A DNA stretch of 64,000 nucleotides, from positions 62,001-126,000 of the forward strand of contig JAFGWM010000038.1 of NCBI GenBank assembly GCA_016937155.1, given 5' to 3'. This DNA is from Deltaproteobacteria bacterium (GTDB taxonomy: Bacteria; Myxococcota_A; Polyangia; HGW-17). The notes under the pieces were generated by a model. That model worked only from the letters and a program-made list of their open reading frames with translations. It was not told the DNA's origin and did no database searches. The position numbers and the translations under genes are program-made. Shown one piece after another: positions 45,430 through 54,037 of the stretch (positions are counted from its first letter, which is position 1; each line of letters starts with the position of its first letter).

Positions 45430-45864
45430 ATGGAACTTGATCCAAGACTGATTCAGAAAGCAATTCATTTAAAAAACTCTGATTTTTTCTCTGGATTAAG
45501 TATTGAAATTCTTATTGAAATAGCAAAGTTATGTCAGGAAATAAATCTAATCAAAGGGGATATCCTTTTCAATCAGGGTGATATAGCTGATGGACTCTAT
45601 TTTATTCTCGACGGTTCGGTGGATGTTGTAATTGGAGGAAACCCTGTCAATACCATGTCCAGCGGAGAAGTCCTCGGAGAAATTGCACTTATTGACTCAG
45701 GAACGAGAAGCGCTACTATAAGGGCATCCTCATCCACTTCAATTTTAAAAATTTCTCCTGATCTTTTTGATGAAATACTTGAGGATTTCTCTGATGTGGC
45801 AAAACAGACTATGACCACACTTGTTAAAATAATCCGAACAATTAGAAAACGTATGAACGACTAG
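45430..45864 (+). CDS. Cyclic-nucleotide-binding domain protein
   Basis: The 144 residues are essentially one cNBD: FSGLSIEILIEIAKLCQEINLIKGDILFNQGDIADGLYFILDGSVDVVIGG followed by GEVLGEIALIDSGTRSATIRASSSTSILKI. The phosphate-binding cassette (GEIALIDSGTRSATIRA) has the R-S-A expected for cyclic-nucleotide binding. There is no DNA-binding domain, so it is a stand-alone sensor or adaptor. It follows serC after 7 nt. Its TAG overlaps the stop of the convergent phosphatase through the palindrome CTAG. Confidence 0.85.
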   Translation: MELDPRLIQKAIHLKNSDFFSGLSIEILIEIAKLCQEINLIKGDILFNQGDIADGLYFILDGSVDVVIGGNPVNTMSSGEVLGEIALIDSGTRSATIRASSSTSILKISPDLFDEILEDFSDVAKQTMTTLVKIIRTIRKRMND

Positions 45865-46499
45865 GTTCTTAAAGTCAACAGTTCCAGAGGGTTATCCAGA
45901 AGTATATCAGATGACAGTTTTTCCAACTGAGGTCGGCTCCTGAACCCCCAACTCACCAGACAACTTTTCAATCCAGTGTTTTTTGCGGTTTGATAGTCGA
46001 TTTCTGTATCCCCTATCATTACTGAATCTCCAGCTTTCTGTCCCAGTTTCTCCAGAGCTCTTTCACAACCATAGGGATGAGGTTTTGACGGATTTACCTC
46101 GGAAGCACTGTACACAAAATCAAAATACTTTTTCAAATCCAGTATATTCAGGGTTTCTTCAGTATATACAGGAGTTTTATTTGTAACAATTGCCTTTGGT
46201 ACATCGGAAAATTCTTCCAGAACCTGCAGTATTCCAGGATAAAGTACACTTTCGACTACAATATTATTCAGATATACTTCAGAAAAATACTTTTGTGCTT
46301 TTTTATAGAGTTCCTCATTAAATTCATCTCCAAGACAATCCAGAATAAGTTTTCCCGGACCTTTTCCAAGATATGACTTAACTTTTTCTCCCCCTGGAAA
46401 TTCAAGACCCAGAAAAAACATTGTCTTTTCAACAGCATTGATTATATCAGGACTGGTATCCACAAGTGTACCATCCAAATCAAAAAGTAAAGCACCCAT
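45861..46499 (-). CDS. HAD-family phosphoglycolate phosphatase-like hydrolase
   Basis: The 212 residues carry the HAD motifs: motif I LLFDLDGTLVDT, motif II VTNKTP, the lysine in NPSKPHPYGCERAL, and motif IV MIGDTEIDYQTA. The cap domain between motifs I and II has the helical Gph/PGMB type. The preferred start is the ATG at 46499 (GAGATA upstream); the GTG at 46523 lacks a site. Phosphoglycolate is a common substrate, but phosphomutase- or nucleotidase-type relatives cannot be excluded. Confidence 0.85.
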   Translation of the reverse strand: MGALLFDLDGTLVDTSPDIINAVEKTMFFLGLEFPGGEKVKSYLGKGPGKLILDCLGDEFNEELYKKAQKYFSEVYLNNIVVESVLYPGILQVLEEFSDVPKAIVTNKTPVYTEETLNILDLKKYFDFVYSASEVNPSKPHPYGCERALEKLGQKAGDSVMIGDTEIDYQTAKNTGLKSCLVSWGFRSRPQLEKLSSDILLDNPLELLTLRT

Positions 46500-46531
46500 G
46501 TTATCTCTTTTCTTTGCTGTCACAACGGATT

Positions 46532-47041
46532 TTAGAATGGAGCAAATCCACTGTCAGCCCAGTAGATATTTTTAATTGAGTTGAGTTCATTGGAAAGATA
46601 GTCATAATGGGTTTTCTCCCAGTCAACCATATTTCCAAAAAAAGATTTTACCGTAATATCATCCGTAGACTCAAACAATTTTCTATAGTGTTCAATTGTG
46701 GATAATTCCAGTTGAAGTCCGATGGAGAGAGCACTCATTTCATAGTGCGCCTGAGCTGCCCTTTTTGTAAATTCAGGAGTAAAAAATGTCTTATCATTTT
46801 CCATCTCAGGAATTACTAATTTCTCCTCAGAAAAAACTCCTTTTTCAGCCAGACTTTTATACTGCAAAATAAGAAGTTCTTCGTGTTTTTTCTCTTCCTC
46901 AGCAAGTTCACGAAAAGTTGCTTTTCCCTGAACATCATCGGTCATGGAGCTGGCCATCATATAAAAATTATAGCCATCACGCTCAATCATTATACCTCTG
47001 GCTAATCCTTCGAGAATTTTTTTCTTTATTTCTTCCAGCAT
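46532..47041 (-). CDS. Ferritin-like di-iron protein (third of a set)
   Basis: The 169 residues form a four-helix ferritin/rubrerythrin-type fold with Glu/His pairs in two halves (MIERDGYNFYMMASS and LAEEEKKHEELLILQYKSLAEKG; then LQLELSTIEHYRKLF and VDWEKTHYDYLSNELNSI). It lacks the rubredoxin domain. Such proteins handle peroxide or iron in anaerobic and microaerobic cells. GGAGG precedes the ATG. It lies 11 nt after the 47053 gene. Confidence 0.8.
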   Translation of the reverse strand: MLEEIKKKILEGLARGIMIERDGYNFYMMASSMTDDVQGKATFRELAEEEKKHEELLILQYKSLAEKGVFSEEKLVIPEMENDKTFFTPEFTKRAAQAHYEMSALSIGLQLELSTIEHYRKLFESTDDITVKSFFGNMVDWEKTHYDYLSNELNSIKNIYWADSGFAPF

Positions 47042-47052
47042 TTCAGCCTCCT

Positions 47053-47571
47053 TTAATCAAGGTGTGGATGTTCATGCTCTAAAAACCATGCTGCAGGATC
47101 TGTATAGAAACTTTGCATATCAGTCAGTACAGAGTGGTGTTCCTTCTCTTCTTCAATCATTTTAAGAATAAATGCTTTTTCTTTTTCTTCAGTGGCCATT
47201 GAAAGGTATTTTTCATAGTATTTTACTGCTGATGATTCAAACTCCACTCCGACTTCCAGAGCTTTAAGTTCATCACTTGAATCCGAAATCTGATCCTTGT
47301 GCTTTTTAGCAAGCTGTCTGAATATTTCACTTAAAGACGACTGTTTGTGGGATGGAAGATTATCAAGATCAACAGACCAGTCCTCTTTGTTTGTAATTGC
47401 AGAATAAATTTCCTTTATTCTTTCAATATGAACGAGTTCATCATCCCTGAGCATAGTAAATACTGTTTTCCCTACTTCATTGGAAACTTTTTCAACTATT
47501 TCTGAATAAAATTTATAGCCCTTTTCTTCCAGAGTAAGGGCTGCTGATAACATTTCACCAAGTTTTTCCAT
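47053..47571 (-). CDS. Ferritin-like di-iron protein (second of a set)
   Basis: The 172 residues carry two E-x6-Y plus E-x2-H signatures (LEEKGYKFYSEIVEKV with DDELVHIERIKEIY, and VEFESSAVKYYEKYL with EEEKEHHSVLTDMQSFYTDPAAWF), typical of rubrerythrin-like ferritins with a conserved C-terminal DPxxWF motif. No rubredoxin domain is present. The likely role is peroxide reduction or iron storage. AGGAG lies upstream. It is between the rubrerythrin gene and the other ferritin-like gene in the same operon. Confidence 0.82.
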   Translation of the reverse strand: MEKLGEMLSAALTLEEKGYKFYSEIVEKVSNEVGKTVFTMLRDDELVHIERIKEIYSAITNKEDWSVDLDNLPSHKQSSLSEIFRQLAKKHKDQISDSSDELKALEVGVEFESSAVKYYEKYLSMATEEKEKAFILKMIEEEKEHHSVLTDMQSFYTDPAAWFLEHEHPHLD

Positions 47572-47594
47572 TTAAAACTCCTGAACAAAAAGTA

Positions 47595-48170
47595 TTAATA
47601 ATTCAAAGCCTCAATTTCGTAATAACCCTGTGGGTGCTGACAAACAGGACAAATCTTTGGAGCTTCTTTTCCTTCAAAAATAAAACCACATTTGATACAG
47701 GCCCATCTCTGAGGTTCATCTCTTTTGAAAACCTGCTCTTTCTCTATATTTTCAAGCAACTTCAGGTATCTCTTCTCGTGCTCAGCTTCAACTTTGGCGA
47801 GATTTCGATAGAAAAGAGCGATATCCTTAAAGCCCTCTTTTTCGGCAGTATCTGCGAATTCCGGGTAGAGTACACTCCATTCTTCATTCTCACCCATAGC
47901 TGCTGCCTTGAGATTCTCAGATGTTGTACCGATCCTCCCTGCGGGATATGAAGCTGTAATTTCCAGATCTCCACCCTCAAGCCACTGAAACATTCTTTTG
48001 GCGTGCTGCTCTTCATTCATGGCTGTTTCCATGAAGATTGCACTTATTTGTTCATAGCCTTCTTTTTTTGCAGTTTTAGCAAAAAATGTGTAACGATTCT
48101 TTGCCTGAGATTCTCCTGCAAAGCTTTTCAACAGATTTTTTTCGGTTTCAGTTCCTTTTACACCTGACAT
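47595..48170 (-). CDS. rbr: Rubrerythrin
   Basis: Rubrerythrin reduces hydrogen peroxide using electrons passed through its rubredoxin centre. The 191 residues have an N-terminal di-iron four-helix domain (LLKSFAGESQAKNRYTFFAKTA, MNEEQHAKRMFQWL, VEAEHEKRYLKLLENI) and a C-terminal rubredoxin-like iron centre with two C-x2-C pairs (CIKCGFIFEGKEAPKICPVC). GGAGG precedes the ATG. It is the first gene of a three-gene peroxide/iron operon, with a 188-nt divergent upstream region. Confidence 0.95.
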   Translation of the reverse strand: MSGVKGTETEKNLLKSFAGESQAKNRYTFFAKTAKKEGYEQISAIFMETAMNEEQHAKRMFQWLEGGDLEITASYPAGRIGTTSENLKAAAMGENEEWSVLYPEFADTAEKEGFKDIALFYRNLAKVEAEHEKRYLKLLENIEKEQVFKRDEPQRWACIKCGFIFEGKEAPKICPVCQHPQGYYEIEALNY

Positions 48171-48358
48171 ATTATCCTCCGTTTTGAGTTAAGGTATTCA
48201 ACATGGCGCTTACATTAGTAAAAACATGCACTGGTTACAAGGTTAAAAATTCGGATATTTTTTCCATTATTACTATCTAACCTTCAACCCGTGTTTGCAC
48301 TTTGAATTTTCGGTAGTATGATATTACGTCACACACAATAATCCCAAAGGAGTTATAC

Positions 48359-49384
48359 ATGAAAAAGTTCTTATTATTCATCGCCATTACACAGATCTTA
48401 GCAAGTTGTGATGATTCGGAGACAAAAAACAACATTAGAGATGATCATTGTGATAACAGTACTGAAATTATTTGCGATACATCAGTACCTCAGTGTGGTG
48501 AGGACACTATCTTAGCCTACATTGATGGATGCTATGAGTGCGTCAATCCTGAAACATGCCTGCCTCCATGGGAGGAACCAGTTGTTTGTTATGGTGATGA
48601 CGAATGCGAATACAATGAATGGTGCAACCCATGTGGAGGATCTTCATGTGAAAACTGTGAGGACTGCGTTAGCACATGTACTGCCCACAGCTGCACTACT
48701 CAGACTCCAGAGGAACTGGAGTGCTATATGACCAGGCCTGAATGCTCAGAAAATTATACGGCAATTATTGAGGATGGCTGCTATCTGTGTATAGACCCCG
48801 TTACATGTGAAACCTCAACAACTGACTGTATTTATGACTCTGATTGCGATACCGATCAATACTGTGGTTCAGATGGCATATGTACTTTAAACCCCTGTTC
48901 TACTGATGAAGAACTCAATTGTTATGCCGAAAGACCTGAGTGCGGACCTGGCAGGACAGCCCTTGTAATCAACGGCTGCTGGCGGTGTGCCTGGCTTGAT
49001 GGATGTGTTATCGACAAGGATGAGGACTGCAATGATGGCACACAGGCGCTCTGTGATATGATGGAACCTGTTTGTGAAGCAGGGGAAATTCTCGCTGTTC
49101 AGAACTACTGTTATGCTTGTGTAAACCCTACCACATGCATGGGCTGGGGTGATAACGAATGTTTATCAGATGAAGATTGCAGTCCTAACAAATACTGTAA
49201 TGGCTGTGCAACATCTTCATGTCCTGATTGTGATGACTGCATTGGAGCGTGTATTGAACATGAATGTCCCACTGAGTATTTCCTCACATGTTCAGAGGAT
49301 CGTCCTGATTGTGATACCGGAGAATTTGCGGTTATTGAAGAAGGCTGCTGGAGTTGCACTTCAGAGGAGATGTGTATAAACTGA
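48359..49384 (+). CDS. Cys-rich modular lipoprotein
   Basis: The protein begins MKKFLLFIAITQILASCDD with an LASC lipobox and AAAGGAG upstream. The mature protein contains five copies of a module with the pattern C-x3/4-P-x-C-...-A-...-G/Y-C-x2-C-...-C (for example ELNCYAERPECGPGRTALVINGCWRCAWLDGC). Between them lie EC-x-x-D-x-x-C-...-WC/YC modules ending in CENCEDCVSTC or CPDCDDCIGAC. All cysteines probably pair in the periplasm or on the surface. No known enzymatic domain is visible; it may be an adhesin or structural protein. Confidence 0.75.
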   Translation: MKKFLLFIAITQILASCDDSETKNNIRDDHCDNSTEIICDTSVPQCGEDTILAYIDGCYECVNPETCLPPWEEPVVCYGDDECEYNEWCNPCGGSSCENCEDCVSTCTAHSCTTQTPEELECYMTRPECSENYTAIIEDGCYLCIDPVTCETSTTDCIYDSDCDTDQYCGSDGICTLNPCSTDEELNCYAERPECGPGRTALVINGCWRCAWLDGCVIDKDEDCNDGTQALCDMMEPVCEAGEILAVQNYCYACVNPTTCMGWGDNECLSDEDCSPNKYCNGCATSSCPDCDDCIGACIEHECPTEYFLTCSEDRPDCDTGEFAVIEEGCWSCTSEEMCIN

Positions 49385-49386
49385 TC

Positions 49387-50313
49387 CTACCCGATAACGG
49401 GATATTTCCTCTCTGAGTGGAGTTTTTGAATCAGATTATTCATCGTTGTGCTGAATCTGGCATGACATTTTTCCACAACATCATCATCTTCCCATAAATC
49501 AAAATACTGATTCCAATAGATTGGTTTGGAAAATTCAATGACTATTTTAGAAGGTGCGGGAATATATGGAAAAAATCCACTTGTTATTCCCCAGGGTAAA
49601 GCTGCCACAACAGGGAATGTTTCTGTTCTGAGGATCTTTTTAAGTTTAAGAGCTGCTGCCAGTTTAGTTCCGCTGGAAAGTACATACCATACTTCATGAG
49701 CACCACAGCTTGCTACTGGAATTAGCGGTATACGGTTTTTCAGTACAAGTCTTATAAACCCTTTTCTTTTTCCTGTAATAATTTCATCTCTCTTCCCCCA
49801 TGGTTTAAAAGTATCAATATCTCCTCCAGGATAAACAAGCACTGAGCTATCCATATCAAAAGCTTTTTCTGCAGCTTTATGAGAAGCCTTAAGACCTCCA
49901 ATTTTCTCTACCAGGTTGATAAAAGACGGCTCTTTGAAAATATAATCATGCATTAGTGCATGAACAGGAACATCTCTTCCAAGAACTTTTATCATTTTGC
50001 CAGCCGTAATAACGCTGTCCACTGGCTGCAATCCTCCATTATGATTCCCTACATAAAGAGCTCTACCCTTTTTTATATTTTCAATTCCCCTGTATTCAAC
50101 TCTGAAGTATTTTTCAAGAATCGGCAGGGAAAACTCACTGAGATTATATGCAAATTCGCCATCTCTTAACTGAGGATTATATCCAACCTGAGGGTCAATG
50201 TTATTTTTACCTGTCAGTATTCTTCCATACCGATAAATACTCAGGGGAAAAACACTGTAAGTTGCAAGGGCATTAACCAGAGTCAGAACCTGGGATGTTG
50301 TCAGTCTACTCAT
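49387..50313 (-). CDS. PlsC-like acyltransferase
   Basis: The 308 residues resemble the lysophospholipid/diacylglycerol acyltransferase fold. They show YVGNHNGGLQPVDSV (the H-x-D-like catalytic area, with wider H-to-D spacing than the classic HX4D), VLVYPGGDIDTFKPWGKRDEI (GGxx motif), and RIPLIPVASCGAHEVWYV, as in bacterial relatives of DGAT. A membrane-near hydrophobic N-terminus is present (LVNALATYSVFPLSIYRYG). The start overlaps the end of the hybrid kinase gene by 8 nt. The acyl acceptor is unknown. Confidence 0.75.
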   Translation of the reverse strand: MSRLTTSQVLTLVNALATYSVFPLSIYRYGRILTGKNNIDPQVGYNPQLRDGEFAYNLSEFSLPILEKYFRVEYRGIENIKKGRALYVGNHNGGLQPVDSVITAGKMIKVLGRDVPVHALMHDYIFKEPSFINLVEKIGGLKASHKAAEKAFDMDSSVLVYPGGDIDTFKPWGKRDEIITGKRKGFIRLVLKNRIPLIPVASCGAHEVWYVLSSGTKLAAALKLKKILRTETFPVVAALPWGITSGFFPYIPAPSKIVIEFSKPIYWNQYFDLWEDDDVVEKCHARFSTTMNNLIQKLHSERKYPVIG

Positions 50314-53300
50314 CTTTATTCAAGATCCTCTTTATTGCTGTGGCCAGCTCCCCTATATTGTAAGGTTTTGCAATAAAATTATGATTTTCAGGTATGCGAT
50401 CCCGATTTTCCAGAAAAGATTCACTGTAACCGGATGAAAAAAGTATTCGTATTTCACTGTTTTTTTGTCTTATACGCTCAGCCAGTTCAATACCACTCAT
50501 TTCAGGCATTACAATATCCGTAAGAAGAAGATCCACATTTCCATTATGCATTTCATATCTGATGAGTGCTTCTCCACCATTGGATGCAGTAATCAGATTA
50601 TATCCCAGCCTTTTAAGGAGTTTGGAAACTACATTAATTATACTTTTATCATCCTCCACTAAAAGAATTGTTTCTCTTCCGTGTGGCATAAAATCCAGTC
50701 TGGATGCTCCCACTTTATATTCCGGTTTACCAAAATGAGATGGGAAAAATATTTTAAATGAAGTTCCCATCATGGGCTCTGACTGTACGTGAATGTGTCC
50801 ACCATGCTGTTTGACAATTCCATATGTGGTGGCAAGCCCAAGACCACTGCTCTGTTCAGGAGATTTTGTGGAAAAAAACGGCTCAAAAATCTTTTTCTGA
50901 ACCTCTGAATCCATACCCTCTCCGGTATCCCTTACTGTAAGACATACATAATCACCCATATTCACTCCGGGATTATACTGGATGTAATACTCATCCAGAT
51001 AGTGATTGGATGTCTCAATGGCAAGCATTCCTCCCTGAGGCATAGCTTCTCTTGCGTTTACAACAAGATTAATAATTATCTGCTCAATCTGTGAAGGATC
51101 AGCCATTACAGGACGCAATTCAGAATCAAAATTTGTCTGTAATTCTATATCCTCACCAATAATTCTGGAAATCATGTTCTTGAAATTATCGATTAAATAG
51201 TTCAAATCCAAAAGTTGTGGCTGTATTATCTGTTTTTTTGAGAAACTTAAAAGCTGTCTTGTAAGTCGTCCGGCTCGCTCCGATGTTTCCACAATTTCCT
51301 TCAGATTTTCCACAAGAGGATCATTCTCCGGAGTGTCCATCAAGACTAAAGAAGCATTACCGGTTATTGTGGTGATAATATTGTTGAAATCATGAGCAAT
51401 TCCCCCTGCAAGCCTCCCGATGGCTTCCATTTTCTGACTTTGAAACAACTGAGCTTCAAGCCTCTTTCTCTCATTTTCAGTTTCCAACATCAATGTGTTA
51501 TCCTCAACAATAACCTGTGCACCGTAAATTGTATTTGTCTGATCAAAAAGTGGAGAAATTGTATACCTGAGATTAAGAATTTTACCCCATTTGCTTACAT
51601 AGGGCGTTTCAGAAAACACAAGTTCACCCGTATCAAAACACTGTCTGAATTTTGCTGAAATACCGGACTTAATCAAAGGAGGAAATTCAAGAATATTAAG
51701 ACTCATTGTAGCTTCTTTTGAAGGTGAACCCAGAATTTCAATTATTGAATTGTTTACACTGATTATTTTTCCTTCAATATCAATAGAAAGAATACCAACA
51801 GGAGAATATTCAACAAGATCTCTGTATTTTCTTTCACTTTCCTTTAAGAATTTTTCCATCTGAACTCTTGCTGTAATATCCCTGACAAATCCTTCAATAA
51901 AATCTATTTTATGATATCTGTCAAAAACAGCATTAGCGCTCACACTTGCTATAAAACTGGTCCCATCTGATTTTTTGAACTCAGTTTGAAAATCAAAAAT
52001 TTTTCCATCTGATTTTATTATTTCTTGAATAACAACATCTCTATGAAAAGGATCCACATAAAAATCTGTGGCAATATCAGAGATTGATGAAACCATTTCC
52101 TCCCTTGAGTTAAATCCCGCAAGTTTAGCAAGAGCATAATTGACATCAATAAATCTGCTTCCCCTTGATTTGAAAATACCTATAGAGGCATTTTCAAAAA
52201 TTGTTCTGTATCTGTATTCACTGAATTTGAGTTCTTCATCCTTTATTTTTCGCTGAGTTATATTTCTAAGTACAGCCAGAAAGTATGTCCGCGAATTCTG
52301 GCTAAATGCACTTAATGTAACTTCACAATAGAGTTTCTCGGATTGATTTGGAGAAACAAATTCCCACTCAAAACATGCTTTTCCTTCTTCTTTAACCTGT
52401 CTTCTGTAGTCATTTACTTTCTTTTCGATATAATCCCTATCTCCTCTGGAAAAATCTGCATAATTTCTGCCTATTATTTCTTCTCTTTTCATTTGAAATA
52501 AATCACAACCAGCGGAATTAACCTCAGTTACAGTTCCATTGAAAAGAGTGAATATGGCATCTCCCGCATTTTCAAAAAGAACTTGATAACGATTCTCCCG
52601 CTCCAGACGATCCAATTCATCTTTAATTCTATCAGAGAGATCTGTAATAACCCCCATTATCGCCACCTGATTATCAATCATTACAATATTGATAGATACC
52701 TCCACATTAACATCATGGCCGTTTTTATGAACAAGTCTCATGTTGTAATGTTTTGGAACATCTTCACCCAAGGCTCTTGCCATGGCATAACTTTTCACAA
52801 ACTCTCTGTCACCGGAATGGACAAAATCAAAAACACTTACTCTATTCTTATGACTAAAAGCGCTTATATCCTCTGAGTTGTAACCAAGGATCCTGTACAG
52901 ACTCTTATTTGCAAAAATCAGATTCCCATTCTGATGTAAAAATATCCCATAGGGTGTAGATTCCACCAGAGTTTTAAACTTGGTTTCACCATCTGTTATC
53001 TGTTGGGTCATTTCAACAAGTTTAAAAATTTCTGAAATAAACGACCAGATTATTTTTAAAAGTTCAAAATTATTGGCATCGGGCTTGAAACCATGAAGAA
53101 AACATAAACCGGTAACTTCATCATTTCTGTTTTTAAGACAGAACGCCCCACATGTGGGAAAAGCATAATCAGTATAGCCACTGCAATAAAAATCTGTTTC
53201 CGTAATGTCTTCAATCAACAAAGAAGTTTTTTCATTTATCACTGTCCAGCTTACTGTTTCCTCAACTGAAATATCCAGCACCTGTGGTAAAAATCTTTTT

Positions 53301-53392
53301 TTCTCGATAGAACCTGAAAGTACGTATTCATTTCCTTTCAGAAGATAAAAACTCCCCCCCGGAATTTCAAAAACTTCCCTGAAAATATCCAT
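50306..53392 (-). CDS. Multi-PAS hybrid sensor histidine kinase (downstream part of a frameshifted gene)
   Basis: As an ORF, this is 1028 residues. The order is: GAF-like region (~1-135), four PAS domains (~140-640, with LVESTPYGIFLHQNGNLIFANKSLYRILGY as the first), HisKA with GGIAHDFNNIITT (~666), HATPase with VVNAREAMPQGGML, RDTGEGMDSE and SSGLGLATTYGIVKQHGG, and a receiver (~905-1025, LLVEDDKSIINVV, LLTDIVMPEMSGIEL). The first ATG (MDIFREVFEIPGG) is inside the GAF domain, and the true reading frame continues upstream to 53499, where it meets the 53338-53904 ORF. No membrane segment is visible. Confidence 0.85.
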   Translation of the reverse strand: MDIFREVFEIPGGSFYLLKGNEYVLSGSIEKKRFLPQVLDISVEETVSWTVINEKTSLLIEDITETDFYCSGYTDYAFPTCGAFCLKNRNDEVTGLCFLHGFKPDANNFELLKIIWSFISEIFKLVEMTQQITDGETKFKTLVESTPYGIFLHQNGNLIFANKSLYRILGYNSEDISAFSHKNRVSVFDFVHSGDREFVKSYAMARALGEDVPKHYNMRLVHKNGHDVNVEVSINIVMIDNQVAIMGVITDLSDRIKDELDRLERENRYQVLFENAGDAIFTLFNGTVTEVNSAGCDLFQMKREEIIGRNYADFSRGDRDYIEKKVNDYRRQVKEEGKACFEWEFVSPNQSEKLYCEVTLSAFSQNSRTYFLAVLRNITQRKIKDEELKFSEYRYRTIFENASIGIFKSRGSRFIDVNYALAKLAGFNSREEMVSSISDIATDFYVDPFHRDVVIQEIIKSDGKIFDFQTEFKKSDGTSFIASVSANAVFDRYHKIDFIEGFVRDITARVQMEKFLKESERKYRDLVEYSPVGILSIDIEGKIISVNNSIIEILGSPSKEATMSLNILEFPPLIKSGISAKFRQCFDTGELVFSETPYVSKWGKILNLRYTISPLFDQTNTIYGAQVIVEDNTLMLETENERKRLEAQLFQSQKMEAIGRLAGGIAHDFNNIITTITGNASLVLMDTPENDPLVENLKEIVETSERAGRLTRQLLSFSKKQIIQPQLLDLNYLIDNFKNMISRIIGEDIELQTNFDSELRPVMADPSQIEQIIINLVVNAREAMPQGGMLAIETSNHYLDEYYIQYNPGVNMGDYVCLTVRDTGEGMDSEVQKKIFEPFFSTKSPEQSSGLGLATTYGIVKQHGGHIHVQSEPMMGTSFKIFFPSHFGKPEYKVGASRLDFMPHGRETILLVEDDKSIINVVSKLLKRLGYNLITASNGGEALIRYEMHNGNVDLLLTDIVMPEMSGIELAERIRQKNSEIRILFSSGYSESFLENRDRIPENHNFIAKPYNIGELATAIKRILNKDE

Positions 53393-53904
53393 AACTTCAT
53401 GAGATGTTTCTTCAGGTGAAGAGAGTAAACCAATATCCTCAAATAAATTTTCAATCTTTCCAAGTGCTTTTGAGACTTCTCTGACATCCAGTGTTTTTTA
53501 ACCAGAGCATCCTCAAGACGCTGAGTATATTTTTTCTCAATACTGAGAATTTTCAGTGCGTTGATTGAGTATTCCAGTGCGTGAGCCACCTCATCTGAAA
53601 CCAGACGACTGGCTTTCAAAACACGACCATTAACCAGTTCCGGTAAAATATGCAGTGTTTCATCATTATATAAAACCAGAAAGTACACCAAATCAATATG
53701 TTGAATAATCAGATCAATTATTCCTTTATTTTCAATTTCTGCAGTCAGTATTACCAGCGAATAACTTTTTATTTTTTCTAAAAAGCTATCATCATTAAAA
53801 TCTAAAGGCTGGACAACTACTTCAGATGAAAACCCGGTTTCACAACTTTTCAACAAACTGATATTTTCTGAGCTAAAATTATCCGGAAAATACAAATAAA
53901 TCAT
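53338..53904 (-). CDS. N-terminal part of the frameshifted hybrid kinase: degenerate receiver domain
   Basis: The ORF is 188 residues, but only the first ~136 are meaningful. They form a receiver-like alpha/beta domain (MIYLYFPDNF, YSLVILTAEIENKGIIDLIIQHID, ASRLVSDEVAHALEYSINAL) followed by a coiled helix (KYTQRLEDALVKK). The phospho-Asp position is not conserved. After the A6 run the ORF goes out of frame. Shifting by one base at that run gives an uninterrupted continuation, LVKKTLDVREVSKALGKIENLFEDIGLLSSPEETSHEVMDIFREV, into the kinase. The architecture then parallels the kinase at 32675. Confidence 0.75.
   Translation of the reverse strand: MIYLYFPDNFSSENISLLKSCETGFSSEVVVQPLDFNDDSFLEKIKSYSLVILTAEIENKGIIDLIIQHIDLVYFLVLYNDETLHILPELVNGRVLKASRLVSDEVAHALEYSINALKILSIEKKYTQRLEDALVKKHWMSEKSQKHLERLKIYLRILVYSLHLKKHLMKLWIFSGKFLKFRGGVFIF
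53494..53499 (-). other. A6 homopolymer at the probable frameshift
   Basis: On the minus strand the sequence reads GTT AAA AAA CAC. One additional A (or a -1 ribosomal slip on Lys codons) would give GTT AAA AAA ACA CTG and join the two kinase ORFs. A sequencing or assembly error, a true mutation, or slippage at transcription or translation are all possible. The run is short for an error hotspot but is the only homopolymer at the junction. Confidence 0.75.
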
Positions 53905-54037
53905 AAAACACCTGTCTTTTTTCTTTCTCAGAATACCCCATCGGAAAATAGTTTTCTTCCATTATTAAAATTTTTTTCTTAACCACAAATTATGAATATC
54001 CAAGAAGGGATAAAACTGAAACCGGTCTTTTAAGTGA

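Noticed and set aside
53493-53500. Programmed -1 frameshift at a dnaX-like slippery heptamer
   Set aside because: The zero-frame codons are GTT AAA AAA CAC, so the run is not in the X-XXY-YYZ register; single-tRNA slippage remains possible, but a simple indel is the plainer reading.
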